Positions 8,995-17,920 are shown, numbered from the stretch's first letter. The stretch: 64,000 nt of DNA from Corynebacterium nuruki S6-4 (GCF_007970465.1 NZ_CP042429.1:2852001-2916000), one strand, 5' to 3'. The notes: generated by a model from the sequence alone, not told the origin. Translations and numbers: made by a program.

Positions 8995-9664
8995 CGTCGA
9001 TGACCAGGCGCGTGGGGGAGGAGAGCAGGTTCACCCGGAACTCCGGGTTGCGGTCCGCCAGTCCGACGACGACCCGCTGCTGACCCTCGAACGCCCCGGC
9101 GGCCTTGACCGACCGGATCGCGCCGGTGTCCTTCGCGAGCTTCACCGGGGGTGTGGCGTCCTTCCCGGCCGCGGCCCGGTCCGCCGTGGCGTTCATGTCG
9201 ATCCCGCGCAGGTCGATGGTCATGGCCTGGCGGCCGGAGAAGTCCACGGGCAGCCCGGAACCGTCTGCGGGGGGGTGGTCGGTCAGGCCGACATCCCAGC
9301 CCGGGGAGCCGGTGCCGTCGAATTCGACGACGACCCGGTCGTAGGTCGAGTGTGCGCCGACCCGGATCTGGGCGGCGACGAGAGCCGTGCCGTCCCCGGG
9401 CAGGACGTTGACGGGCTGGCTGCCGGACAACGGCCCGTCCTCGGTCTCCGGGGTACCGAGTTCGGCGCCGGGGGCGGAGACGGTCGCGGCGGAGGCCGGA
9501 TGCGTCGTGCTCGGCACCGGGGAATCCCCGTCGTCCGAACAGGCGCTGAGGACCGCGGTCCCCGCCACCAGCACGGCGGCAAGAGCGGCAGAGACGGCAG
9601 AGACGGCAGAGACGGCAGGGACACCGGTCCCCGGAGTTCGGGGGAGACCGGGGCGGGACGTCAT
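8981..9664 (-). CDS. Secreted lipoprotein with AMIN-like domain
   Basis: 227 residues. A signal peptide ends in the lipobox LSAC (Cys42), then a Ser/Thr/Pro-rich linker, then a beta-rich domain (IRVGAHSTYDRVVVEFDG to the C-terminal LVIDVMRR) typical of AMIN-like domains, which bind cell-wall material in other bacteria. The signal peptide contains a 9-bp tandem repeat (VSAVSAVSA). The ATG is 11 nt beyond the metI stop on the same strand, so it may be read through from metQNI, or from its own TAACCT box (9678-9673, 8 nt before the ATG; its TAA is the metI stop). Confidence 0.78.
   Translation of the reverse strand: MTSRPGLPRTPGTGVPAVSAVSAVSAALAAVLVAGTAVLSACSDDGDSPVPSTTHPASAATVSAPGAELGTPETEDGPLSGSQPVNVLPGDGTALVAAQIRVGAHSTYDRVVVEFDGTGSPGWDVGLTDHPPADGSGLPVDFSGRQAMTIDLRGIDMNATADRAAAGKDATPPVKLAKDTGAIRSVKAAGAFEGQQRVVVGLADRNPEFRVNLLSSPTRLVIDVMRR
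9587..9613. repeat. 9-bp tandem repeat x3 in the lipoprotein signal peptide
   Basis: Unit GGCAGAGAC three times in a row, in frame, encoding part of VSAVSAVSA. Confidence 0.85.
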
Positions 9665-9675
9665 AGCGACCGAGG

Positions 9676-10374
9676 TTACCGGCGCATCACCTTACGGGCC
9701 AACCAGTTACCGAACAGCTGGGCGATCTGCACGATGATGATGATCGCGACCAGTGTCACGTAGGTGACGTTGTTGTCGAAGGCACGGTAGCCGTACTGGA
9801 TGGCGAAGTCACCCAGACCGCCGGCGCCGATGTAGCCGGCCATCGCGGACATGTCGATGATGGCGATGAACATGAACGTCGCGCCGAGGATCAGCGGGCC
9901 GAGCGCCTCGGGGATGATCACCGTGAAGATGATCCGCAGCGGGGAGGCGCCCATCGCCCGGGCGGCCTCGATGACACCGGGGTCGATGGAGACGAGGTTC
10001 TGCTCGACGATGCGGGCGGCGCCGAACGCCGCGGCGACGATGATGGCGAAGGTGGCGGCGTTGATGCCGAGGATCGACCCGACGACGATCTTCGTCAACG
10101 GGCCCAGGGCGGTCAGCAGGATGATGAACGGGATCGGCCGGACGATGTTGACCAGCACGTTGAGGACCCAGAACACCGGCCGGTTCGCCAGTACCCCGCC
10201 GGTCCGGGTGGTGTAGAGCAGCAGCCCGATGACCAGGCCGATGATCCCGCCGCCGACGAGACCCCAGATCGCCATGTAGAGGGTCTGCCAGACCGAGTCC
10301 TGGAACATCGGCCGGAGGTACTCCCAGTCGGTGTCCTTGGCGAGGAGGGTGACGGTGCTGTCGGTGAGGCTCAT
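9676..10374 (-). CDS. metI: Methionine ABC transporter permease MetI
   Basis: Membrane component of the MetNIQ methionine importer. 232 residues with about five or six membrane segments. The EAA loop for contact with the ATPase reads EAARAMGASPLRIIFTVIIP (about residues 138-157), typical of MetI. The ATG overlaps the metN stop by 3 nt. Order metQ-metN-metI, read leftward; in C. glutamicum the same importer sits beside dnaE2 (recollection). Confidence 0.95.
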   Translation of the reverse strand: MSLTDSTVTLLAKDTDWEYLRPMFQDSVWQTLYMAIWGLVGGGIIGLVIGLLLYTTRTGGVLANRPVFWVLNVLVNIVRPIPFIILLTALGPLTKIVVGSILGINAATFAIIVAAAFGAARIVEQNLVSIDPGVIEAARAMGASPLRIIFTVIIPEALGPLILGATFMFIAIIDMSAMAGYIGAGGLGDFAIQYGYRAFDNNVTYVTLVAIIIIVQIAQLFGNWLARKVMRR

Positions 10375-11420
10375 CGGATCTCCTCGATCTCGGTCGTCGT
10401 GGTCAGGGAATCGTGGAAGTGCTGGACCGCGGCCTCCCCCGCGGCGTCCTGCGCGGTGAGCCGGACGGTGAGGCGTCCGAAGGAGTGGTGCTGCAGGGTG
10501 GTGACACCACCGTGGACGATGTTGACACTCACCCCGGCCCGCTCGGCCTCGGAGACGGCGTGGAAGAAGCCGGCGCCCTCCTGCATGGTGACGGTGAACA
10601 GGCGTCCGGTCCCGGTGCGCAGCTCATCGGCCTCGAGGAGGTCCGGGGTGTTGCGCAGTGAGGTGGAGACGAAGTTCGCCGCCGTGTCCGTCTTCGGGTC
10701 GGAGAAGACCTCGTAGACGCTGCCCTGCTCGACGACCCGGCCCTGCTTCATCACCACGACGGCGTCGGCGATGGTGCGCACGACCTCCATCTCGTGGGTG
10801 ATGACGACGATGGTGATGCCGAACTCCTCGTTGACCTTGCGGAGCAGTTCCAGCACCTCGTGGGTGGTGGTGGGGTCCAGCGCGGAAGTCGCCTCGTCCG
10901 CCAGCAGCAGGGAGGGGTTGGTGGCCAGGGCGCGGGCGATGCCCACCCGCTGCTTCTGACCGCCGGAGAGCTGCTCGGGGTAGGAACGGCCCTTGTCCGC
11001 CAGGCCGACGAACTCGAGGAGCTCGGCCACCCTCGTCTGCCGCTCGGCCTTGCCCAGCCCCTGCAGTTTCAGCGGATAGGCGATGTTGCCGGCGACGGTG
11101 CGGGAACTCAGCAGGTTGAACTGCTGGAAGATCATGCCGATGTTGCGGCGGATGCCGCGCAGCCGGCGCTCGGGGTAACCGACGATGTTCTCCCCGTCGA
11201 GGAGGATCTCGCCGCTGTCCGGGACATCCAGCCCGTTGATCTGACGGACCAGGGTGGACTTGCCGGCGCCCGAGAAACCGATGATGCCGACGATCGAACC
11301 ACCGGGGATGTCGATGGAGACGTCGTCGAGGGCGGTGATCTCCTTCTTGCCCTGCCGGAAGGTCTTGGTGACGTGCCGGAACTCGACGGCGGTCCCGGTG
11401 CGGGTGGCGGTGCTGCTCAT
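10371..11420 (-). CDS. metN: Methionine ABC transporter ATP-binding protein MetN
   Basis: ATPase of the methionine importer, 349 residues. Walker A GFSGAGKST (about 48-56), signature LSGGQ (about 149), Walker B LLLADEATSALD (about 171-182), switch His in VITHEM (about 206). The C-terminal ~90 residues form a NIL domain, which in MetN binds intracellular methionine and inhibits transport. Short gap (6 nt) to metQ upstream; overlaps metI downstream. Confidence 0.96.
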   Translation of the reverse strand: MSSTATRTGTAVEFRHVTKTFRQGKKEITALDDVSIDIPGGSIVGIIGFSGAGKSTLVRQINGLDVPDSGEILLDGENIVGYPERRLRGIRRNIGMIFQQFNLLSSRTVAGNIAYPLKLQGLGKAERQTRVAELLEFVGLADKGRSYPEQLSGGQKQRVGIARALATNPSLLLADEATSALDPTTTHEVLELLRKVNEEFGITIVVITHEMEVVRTIADAVVVMKQGRVVEQGSVYEVFSDPKTDTAANFVSTSLRNTPDLLEADELRTGTGRLFTVTMQEGAGFFHAVSEAERAGVSVNIVHGGVTTLQHHSFGRLTVRLTAQDAAGEAAVQHFHDSLTTTTEIEEIR

Positions 11421-11426
11421 CAGCTC

Positions 11427-12326
11427 CTACTTCTTGTCCTGGTCGCGGAACTTCTGCTCGGTGTCCTCGAGGATCTTCTTGAGCTCCTCGGGGGACTTCT
11501 TCACCTCGATGGCGGTGCCGGCGGTGTCGTCGGCGACGGCCTTCTGGACCTCGGGGGAGTGCCAGATCTCGACGAGCTTCCTGTAGTCGGCGTTGTCGAC
11601 CTGGTCGGCGGTGGTGACGAAGACGTTGATGTAGGGCTGGGCCTCCGGGGCGTCCGGGTCGTCCTTGATGACGGCGTCATTGGCGTCGACACCGGCGGAC
11701 TGGAGGAAGTTGTTGTTGATGGAGGCGACCTTGCCGTCGTTGTAGGCGACAGCGGTCTGGGAGGCGTCCACCGCGGTGACCTTGACCTTGGACTTCGACG
11801 TGTCGATGTCGTTGGGGGTCGGGGCGAGGATGCCGTCCTTCTTCAGGGTCACCAGACCGTTCTGGACGAGGACGAGGATGGCGCGGCCGCCGTTGGTCGA
11901 GTCATTGGGGACGACGACCTCGCCGGCCTTCTCGATGTCCTCGACCGACTTGGCGGTCTTGGAGTAGACGCCCATCGGGAAGATCTCGGTGGCGCCGAAC
12001 GGCAGCAGGTCCTCACCGGAGTTGACGTTGGACTCGGCGAGGAACTGGATGTGCTGGAACTGGTTGGTGTCCAGGTCGCCGTTGGCGAGGGCCGGGTTCG
12101 GGGAGTTGTAGTCGGTGAAGCTCTTGATCTCGACCTTGAGCCCCTCCTCGTCGGCCTTCTTCTCGAAGGCGCGCCACTGGCTCTTGTCGGCCTCGGTGGA
12201 GCCGATGGTGATCACGCTGTCGTCGTCGTTGCCGTCGGAGGCGCAGGCGGTGAGGCCGGCGGCCAGCCCCAGTGCGGCGGTGGCGGCGGCTGCCCGTCGG
12301 AAGAGGGTGCTGCGTCGGATAGTCAT
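11427..12326 (-). CDS. metQ: Methionine-binding lipoprotein MetQ (NlpA family)
   Basis: Substrate-binding lipoprotein of the importer. 299 residues; the signal peptide ends in the lipobox LTAC (about Cys28), followed by the NlpA-type domain beginning VITIGSTEADKSQW and containing the FNQFQHIQFL-like part TNQFQHIQFL. The ATG at 12324-12326 has AGGAG 6 nt upstream; the frame extends further up, but only this start puts a signal peptide at the N-terminus. First gene of metQNI, with an McbR-type box 70 nt upstream. Confidence 0.95.
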   Translation of the reverse strand: MTIRRSTLFRRAAAATAALGLAAGLTACASDGNDDDSVITIGSTEADKSQWRAFEKKADEEGLKVEIKSFTDYNSPNPALANGDLDTNQFQHIQFLAESNVNSGEDLLPFGATEIFPMGVYSKTAKSVEDIEKAGEVVVPNDSTNGGRAILVLVQNGLVTLKKDGILAPTPNDIDTSKSKVKVTAVDASQTAVAYNDGKVASINNNFLQSAGVDANDAVIKDDPDAPEAQPYINVFVTTADQVDNADYRKLVEIWHSPEVQKAVADDTAGTAIEVKKSPEELKKILEDTEQKFRDQDKK

Positions 12327-12395
12327 AGGGGTCTCCTGAACTGGTCGGATGAAACGTCGGTGATTCCGGTTGATGGTAGTAGTAGTACCCCGGAA

Positions 12396-12411
12396 TGGAC
12401 CGCTCTGTCTA
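12396..12411 (-). promoter_or_regulatory. McbR-type box upstream of metQNI
   Basis: Minus strand TAGACAGAGCGGTCCA; the plus strand reads TGGAC-N6-GTCTA, 9 of 10 arm positions of the corynebacterial McbR consensus TAGAC-N6-GTCTA. McbR is the sulfur/methionine repressor and is reported to control metQNI in C. glutamicum. Very similar boxes precede the sulfate transporter and cysK genes in this window. Confidence 0.7.
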
Positions 12412-12446
12412 GTCGGGATCTTTTCACGGCGGTCCGCCCCGGCTGC

Positions 12447-12467
12447 TATTGTCGAACGTATGTTCAG
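12447..12467 (+). promoter_or_regulatory. dnaE2 promoter with LexA-like box over the start codon
   Basis: TATTGT (12447-12452), extended by TG at 12444-12445, lies 7 nt before ATG 12460, so the mRNA should be leaderless. The LexA-like box TCGAACGTATGTTCAG at 12452-12467 (10 of 12 arm positions of TCGAAC-N4-GTTCGA) covers the end of the -10 box, the start site and the start codon. Confidence 0.72.
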
Positions 12468-15400
12468 TAACGCGCGGGCGCTCAGCTGGTCCCGGCTCGA
12501 GCGCATCCTCTCCGGGAAGGACACCGGCCCACTGCACCCCGTCGGTGTGGGGGAGGGGAACCGGACCCACCTGTGGACACGGGAGGCCGACCCGACGGGT
12601 CCCGGCACGCCCGCCGTCCCCTTCGCTGAACTGCACGCCGCCGGCTCCTACAACTTCCTCCACGGCGCCGGTGAACCCGGCGACTACATCGCCGAAGCCG
12701 TCCGCCTCGGACTCTCCGCCGTCGCCGTCCTCGACCGCGACGGGCTCTACGGCGCCGCCCGGCTCGCCACCGCCGGAGCCGAACAGGGTGTCGGAACCGT
12801 CTTCGGCGCCGAACTCTCCCTCGACGGACCCGACCGGCCGCCACTGACCGTGCTGTGCCGCGGCCAGGAAGGCTACCGCCGGCTCTCCCGGGTCATCACC
12901 GCCGCCCGCATGGCCACCCCGACGAAGGACTCGGTCGACTACCCGCCCCCGGCGGACCTCGCCGCGGCCGCCGCCGGCCACTGGTACATCCTGCTCGACC
13001 ACGCACACCTCGCCGCGGCGTCCGACCTCGTCGGAGCCTTCGGGGTGGAGAACTGCCTGGTCGAACTGCAGCTCACCATGAGCCCGGCGGACGCCGACCG
13101 CAACGCCGCCCTGCACGACCTCGCCGTCCGGGAGGGGCTCACCGAAATCGTCACCACCGCCGCGACCTGTGCCGCACCCGGCCAGGCCCGGCTCGCCGCC
13201 GCGAAAGCCGCCCTGCACGACCGGGCCGACCTCACCGCCGCCGCACCGGTCACCCACCCCCTCGGCGGGACCTGGCTGCACTCCGGGGCGGAGATGCTCG
13301 CCCTGGCCGGCGACTGCGGCTGGCTGCAGGAGGCCGTGGCCACCACCGCACAGGTGGCGCAGGACTGCGCGTTCACCCTCAACCTCGTCGCCCCGCAGCT
13401 GCCGCACTTCCCGACCCCCGACGGGCACGACGAGATGAGCTGGCTGACCGAACTGACCCGCCGCGGCGCCGTCGGCCGCTACGGCGACCGGGACACGGAC
13501 CCGCACGCCTGGCAGGTCATCGACCACGAACTCGAGGTCATCGGGGACCTCGGCTTCCCCGGCTACTTCCTCATCGTCCACGACATCGTCCACTTCTGCC
13601 ACAGCCACGACATCTTCTGCCAGGGCCGCGGCTCCGCGGCGAACTCCGCGGTCTGCTTCGCCCTCGGCATCACCAACGTGGACGCCGTCGGTGCCGACCT
13701 CCTGTTCGAGCGCTTCCTCTCACCCGAACGCGACGGGCCGCCCGACATCGACCTCGACATCGAATCCGGACGCCGCGAGGAGGCCATCCAGTACGTCTAC
13801 GCCCGCTACGGCCGCGACAACGCCGCCCAGGTCGCCAACGTCATCACCTACCGGCGCAAAGGGGCCCTGCGGGACGCCGCCCGCGCCCTCGGCCACGATC
13901 CCGGCCAGGTGGACGCCTGGGTCCGCGGTGTGGCGCAGCCGCCCGCCCCGGTGACCGCCGTGGCGTCCTGGCTGGAAGGACAGCCCCGCCACCTCGGCAT
14001 CCACTCCGGCGGCATGGTCATCTGCGACCGGCCCATCGCCGACGTCGTCCCCACCGAATGGGCACGGATGGCGGAGCGCTCCGTACTGCAGTGGGACAAG
14101 GACGACTGCGCCGCCGTCGGCCTGGTCAAATTCGACCTGCTCGGACTCGGCATGCTCGAAGCCCTCCACCACTGCGTGGACCTGGTGGAACAGACCACCG
14201 GACGCCGCATCGAACTGTGGCAGCTGCAGCCCACCGAACCGGAGGTCTTCGCCATGCTCGCCGCCGGCGACGCGGTCGGCGTGTTCCAGGTCGAGTCCCG
14301 GGCACAGCTGGCGACCCTGCCGCGGCTGAAACCCCGCCGCTTCTACGACCTCGTCGTCGAGGTCGCCCTCATCCGCCCCGGCCCCATCCAGGGCGGCTCG
14401 GTCCACCCCTACATCCGCCGCCGCAACGGCGAGGAGGACCCCGTCTACGACCACCCCTGCCTCGAACCGGTGCTGGGGCGCACCCTCGGCGTCCCGCTGT
14501 TCCAGGAACAGCTCATGCAGATCGCCGTCGTCGCCGCGGGCTTCACCCCCGCCGAAGCGGACGCCCTGCGCCGCGCCATGGGATCCAAACGCTCCCCGGC
14601 GAAACTCGAGCAGATGCGTGGCCGTTTCCTCGCCGGGGCCGCCGACCTGCACGGCATCACCGGGGAGGTCGCCGACCGGTTGTGGGACAAGGTCCTCGCC
14701 TTCGCCTCCTACGGCTTCCCGGAATCCCACGCCCAGTCCTTCGCCTCCCTGGTGTACTTCTCCGCCTGGTTCAAGTACCACCACCCCGCCGAATTCTGCG
14801 CCGCCCTGCTGCGCGCCCAGCCGATGGGGTTCTACTCGCCGCAGTCGCTGATCTCGGACGCCCGGCGCCACGGCGTGCAGATCCGGCCGGTCGACGTCAC
14901 CGTGTCCGGTGTCGAGGCGGACGTCGAGACAGGCGGGGCGCTCCGGCTGGGACTCGCCGCGGTGCGGGGGATCGGCCGCGACGTCGCGGAGCAGATCGTC
15001 GCTGCCCGACAGGAGACCCCGTTCACCACGGTCGCCGACCTCTCCCGGGACGCCGGACTCACCGTCGACCAGGTCGAGGCACTGGCCCGCGCCGGGGCGT
15101 GCGACAGTCTCGGCCTGACCCGTCGGCAGGCGGTGTGGGCGGCCGGCATCGCCGCCACCGAACGGCCCGGCATGCTGCCCGGCACGTCCGTCGCCACCAC
15201 CCCGACACTGCCCGGCATGAGCGACCTCGATCTCGCCGCCGCCGACATCATGTCCACCGGCATCACCACCGACGGCCACCCGGTCCGGTTGCTGCGGCGG
15301 TGGCTCGACGCCCGGCCGGGGAACCACCGGGTCGTCGCGGCGTCCGACCTGCTCGCCGTGCCGGACGGACGCCGCATCCTCGTCGCCGGCGTGGTGACCC

Positions 15401-15660
15401 ACCGGCAACGCCCCATGACCGCCGGCGGGGTGACCTTCCTCGGCATGGAGGACGAGACCGGACTGATCAACGTCATGGTCTCGCCCGGGCTGTGGCGCGC
15501 CCAGCGGCGGGTGGCCTCGACCGCCCGGCTGCTGCTCGTCCGCGGCATCGTGGAGAACGCCTCCGGGGCGGCGACGGTCCGGGCCGACCGGTTGACCGAC
15601 CTCGCGGCCGAGAACGCCGGGGCCGGGGCACTCGGCGGCCGGTCCCGGGACTTCCGGTGA
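12460..15660 (+). CDS. dnaE2: Error-prone DNA polymerase DnaE2
   Basis: Non-essential C-family DNA polymerase alpha subunit used for translesion synthesis with ImuA'-ImuB. 1066 residues, normal for DnaE2 and shorter than replicative DnaE1. N-terminal PHP domain (FAELHAAGSYNFLHGAGEP, about 50-68), polymerase active site PPDIDLDIE near residues 427-435, and a C-terminal OB fold (RILVAGVVTHRQRP onward). ATG 12460 is chosen because the LexA-like box and -10 box surround it and because SNARALSWSRLERILSG resembles the N-terminus of other DnaE2 proteins. It lies 6 kb from imuA'-imuB, so the mutasome is split. Confidence 0.95.
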   Translation: MFSNARALSWSRLERILSGKDTGPLHPVGVGEGNRTHLWTREADPTGPGTPAVPFAELHAAGSYNFLHGAGEPGDYIAEAVRLGLSAVAVLDRDGLYGAARLATAGAEQGVGTVFGAELSLDGPDRPPLTVLCRGQEGYRRLSRVITAARMATPTKDSVDYPPPADLAAAAAGHWYILLDHAHLAAASDLVGAFGVENCLVELQLTMSPADADRNAALHDLAVREGLTEIVTTAATCAAPGQARLAAAKAALHDRADLTAAAPVTHPLGGTWLHSGAEMLALAGDCGWLQEAVATTAQVAQDCAFTLNLVAPQLPHFPTPDGHDEMSWLTELTRRGAVGRYGDRDTDPHAWQVIDHELEVIGDLGFPGYFLIVHDIVHFCHSHDIFCQGRGSAANSAVCFALGITNVDAVGADLLFERFLSPERDGPPDIDLDIESGRREEAIQYVYARYGRDNAAQVANVITYRRKGALRDAARALGHDPGQVDAWVRGVAQPPAPVTAVASWLEGQPRHLGIHSGGMVICDRPIADVVPTEWARMAERSVLQWDKDDCAAVGLVKFDLLGLGMLEALHHCVDLVEQTTGRRIELWQLQPTEPEVFAMLAAGDAVGVFQVESRAQLATLPRLKPRRFYDLVVEVALIRPGPIQGGSVHPYIRRRNGEEDPVYDHPCLEPVLGRTLGVPLFQEQLMQIAVVAAGFTPAEADALRRAMGSKRSPAKLEQMRGRFLAGAADLHGITGEVADRLWDKVLAFASYGFPESHAQSFASLVYFSAWFKYHHPAEFCAALLRAQPMGFYSPQSLISDARRHGVQIRPVDVTVSGVEADVETGGALRLGLAAVRGIGRDVAEQIVAARQETPFTTVADLSRDAGLTVDQVEALARAGACDSLGLTRRQAVWAAGIAATERPGMLPGTSVATTPTLPGMSDLDLAAADIMSTGITTDGHPVRLLRRWLDARPGNHRVVAASDLLAVPDGRRILVAGVVTHRQRPMTAGGVTFLGMEDETGLINVMVSPGLWRAQRRVASTARLLLVRGIVENASGAATVRADRLTDLAAENAGAGALGGRSRDFR

Positions 15661-15667
15661 GGTCACA

Positions 15668-15695
15668 CAGCCGGAATCACGCAGCCGGAATCACA
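15668..15695. repeat. 14-bp direct repeat x2
   Basis: Two adjacent copies of CAGCCGGAATCACG (second ending in A) between the dnaE2 stop and the converging ATPase gene. Confidence 0.6.
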
Positions 15696-16677
15696 CAGCG
15701 GCGTGGCGGTGCCACCCGGCGAAATCCTCCGCGACGGTCGCCGCCAGATCCCGGTAGGCCCGGACGGTCGCCGGTGCCAGCCGGTCCAGATCCACCACGG
15801 ACCCCTCCGACAGGTGCCGGTCGAACGGGATGCCCCGCACCGCCCGCGTCCGCGCCGTGAAATGCGAGGTCAGCACCTCCGGATCCACGGCCGCCTGCCC
15901 CGGATGCGCCCCGGAGACCACGACCACCGCATTCGCCACCAGATCACCGTGACCGTGATGGTCCAGCCAGTCGAGGGTCGCCTCCGCCGACCGGGCGCCG
16001 TCCAGTGCCGGGGAGGTGACGAGCACCAGCATGTGCGCCAGGTCCAGCACCCCGGCCATGGCACTGTGCATCAGGCCCGTCCCGCAGTCGGTGAGGATGA
16101 TGTTGTAGTGGTGCCGGAGGACGTCGACGGTGCGCCGGTAGTCCGCCTCACTGAACGCCTCGGAGACCGCCGGGTCCCGGTCGGAACCGATGACCTCCAG
16201 TCGGCTCGGCGCCTGACCGGTGCAGGCGCGGACCGCCGGGTACCTCGTGGCGTCCGGAAGTGCGAGGAGGTCGCGGACCGTGGGGGCGGCGGCATCGTCG
16301 ACCACGCGCCGGGCGAGCGTCCCGAGGTCCGGGTTCGCGTCGACGGCGATGACCCGGTCACCGCGTACCGAGGCGAACATGCCGCCGAGTGCGACCGTGG
16401 TCGTCGTCTTCCCCACGCCGCCTTTCAGACTCAGCACGGCGATGCGGTAGTCGCCGCGCAGGGGCGTCCGGATGCGGTCGGTGATCTCCCGGGCGGCGGC
16501 CTGTGCCGCGGACTCGCCCGGATTCACCCGCCCGCGGGACAGGCGGTGCACCATGCGCCGCCACCCGGACGGTGGTGGTGCGACGACCGATCCCTGCAGG
16601 TCGGCGTGGTCGAGTGTGGTCGGTGCCGGCAGTGCTGGCAGGGCTGGAGCTGCTGGAAATTCGGATCCCCCGGTCAT
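15691..16677 (-). CDS. ParA/MinD-like ATPase
   Basis: 328 residues. After an Ala/Pro-rich N-terminal ~35 residues (ALPALPAPT) comes a deviant Walker A, KGGVGKTTTT at 85-94, then VIAVDANPDLGTLA (switch/Walker A') and IILTDCGTGL (Walker B). This is the MinD/ParA fold, with no recognisable parB beside it. Similar proteins with a disordered N-terminus occur as ESX-associated EspI-like ATPases, so a link to the ESX locus at 42-53 kb is possible but unproven. On the minus strand TAGCGT (16690-16685) lies 7 nt before the ATG, suggesting a leaderless mRNA. Confidence 0.8.
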   Translation of the reverse strand: MTGGSEFPAAPALPALPAPTTLDHADLQGSVVAPPPSGWRRMVHRLSRGRVNPGESAAQAAAREITDRIRTPLRGDYRIAVLSLKGGVGKTTTTVALGGMFASVRGDRVIAVDANPDLGTLARRVVDDAAAPTVRDLLALPDATRYPAVRACTGQAPSRLEVIGSDRDPAVSEAFSEADYRRTVDVLRHHYNIILTDCGTGLMHSAMAGVLDLAHMLVLVTSPALDGARSAEATLDWLDHHGHGDLVANAVVVVSGAHPGQAAVDPEVLTSHFTARTRAVRGIPFDRHLSEGSVVDLDRLAPATVRAYRDLAATVAEDFAGWHRHAAV

Positions 16678-16732
16678 GCCGGTGACGCTACAGTAATGTC
16701 AGACGGCAAAAGTACTTTCGGGGAAATTCGGG

Positions 16733-17758
16733 GTGGCGGGGAGCGCTGTGGCATACCGGGGCGGGGAACTGGACGGACGCATCATGCGCGGGTGGGTCAC
16801 GCCGTTGCACGTGGCACAGCGGCTGCGTCCGGTGCGGGCCGGGGAACTGGGGCGGAAGGCGGCCTCCCCGGAGCTGCTGGAGGAGACCCATGTGCAGGTG
16901 AACGGCCTGTGGGTGCCGAAGGAGAATGTCCGGGACGCCGCGCTCGTGTCCGCAGGTGCACAGGCGCACCCCCGGGGGCCGGCGTATGAGCTGGACGCCG
17001 TGACGCGGGCGAGACTGCGCCATCTGGCGCACCCAGACCGGGTGATGGCGGGGTGGACGGCGGCCGCGGAGAACGCGTGCACTCGCGCGGATCCCCACCT
17101 ACCGGATTGACCCGGAGTTCCCGGACCTGCAGGTGACGGCCCCGGTGCTGACCCTGATCCACTGCCTGCAGTCACTGTGGAGCGGAGAACACTCCTGGGT
17201 AGTTCCGGTAGGGACCGGGCTGACGGACACCGGGACGCAGGCGGTCCAGCTCGTGGACGCCATGTGCCGGACCTTCGGCATCGACCCGGAGGAGCTCCCG
17301 GAGGCCTGCGGACATCACCTGGACCGCAACAGGATGGAGCTGCTGACGGGCTGGTGCGACCGGGGCGGGGAATCACCGATGGAGACACTCATGCGGCTGA
17401 TGGTCCGGAAGATCATGACGGGGACCGGGCGGGTCTTCAGCTCGCAGATGGTGGTCCACGCCGACGGGACGGTGTCTGACCCGGTGCAGGGGGTGCGACC
17501 GGGAGCTGCCGGATCGTGGCGCGGTTGGACCTGGGCTGCGAGGAGCTGAAGCTGGCGTTGCAGTACGACGGGTCCGGGCATCTCCACCGGTCGGTGCGGG
17601 ACAGGGATTCCCGGATCAACGCGGAGCTGGCGAACCTCGACTGGCACGTGGTCCGGGTGACGAAGGGGCATCTCGACGATGCGGCGGCCTTCGGGAAGGT
17701 CCTCCGGGACGCCGTCGGGTTGTGTGAACGACGGCTCGCCCGGTGGGAGGGCGACTGA
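16733..17758 (+). pseudogene. Broken DUF559 (Vsr-like endonuclease domain) gene
   Basis: Remains of a gene of the DUF559 family common in actinobacteria (N-terminal AbiEi-like part, C-terminal Vsr-type nuclease fold). The N-terminal part reads in one frame to WTAAAENACTRADP (about 17095). The middle part (FPDLQVTAPVLTLIHCLQSL to DRNRMELL and beyond) is in a second frame, and the nuclease-like end (RLDLGCEELKLALQYDG, RDRDSRINAELANLDWHVVR) is back in the first frame from about 17500. About 60 residues normally found between the first two parts seem absent. Two frame changes plus a deletion indicate a pseudogene. GTG 16733 is the likely old start. Confidence 0.75.
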
Positions 17759-17795
17759 GATGCCGGGCCGACGGAGGTGCGGAGCGCCGGGCCGC

Positions 17796-17827
17796 AAAGT
17801 GTTACCGGCCGAAGCCGGTAACACTTT
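17796..17827. terminator. Perfect hairpin, bidirectional terminator
   Basis: AAAGTGTTACCGGC pairs perfectly with GCCGGTAACACTTT across a CGAA loop. The A and T ends give a T-run (TTT) on each strand, fitting a two-way terminator between the pseudogene and the converging lipase gene. Confidence 0.85.
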
Positions 17828-17891
17828 CCGGGGAGGGTGTCGGCAGGGCCGCCGGGGAGGGGCCGGGGCGCCGCCGGCTGACCGGGGACGG

Positions 17892-17920
17892 CCGGTCAGT
17901 ACCGGTCAGTACCGGTCAGA
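17892..17920. repeat. 10-bp tandem repeat x3 at the lipase 3' end
   Basis: Unit CCGGTCAGTA repeated nearly three times, ending inside the last codons of the lipase gene. Confidence 0.7.

Noticed and set aside
10794..12470. 558-codon plus-strand frame opposite metN and metQ
   Set aside because: Antisense to genes with complete motifs; the translation is low-complexity Gly/Val/Asp/Leu.
12855..15860. 1001-codon plus-strand frame within dnaE2
   Set aside because: Second frame of dnaE2, almost all Arg, Pro, Gly and Ala; typical GC-rich artefact.
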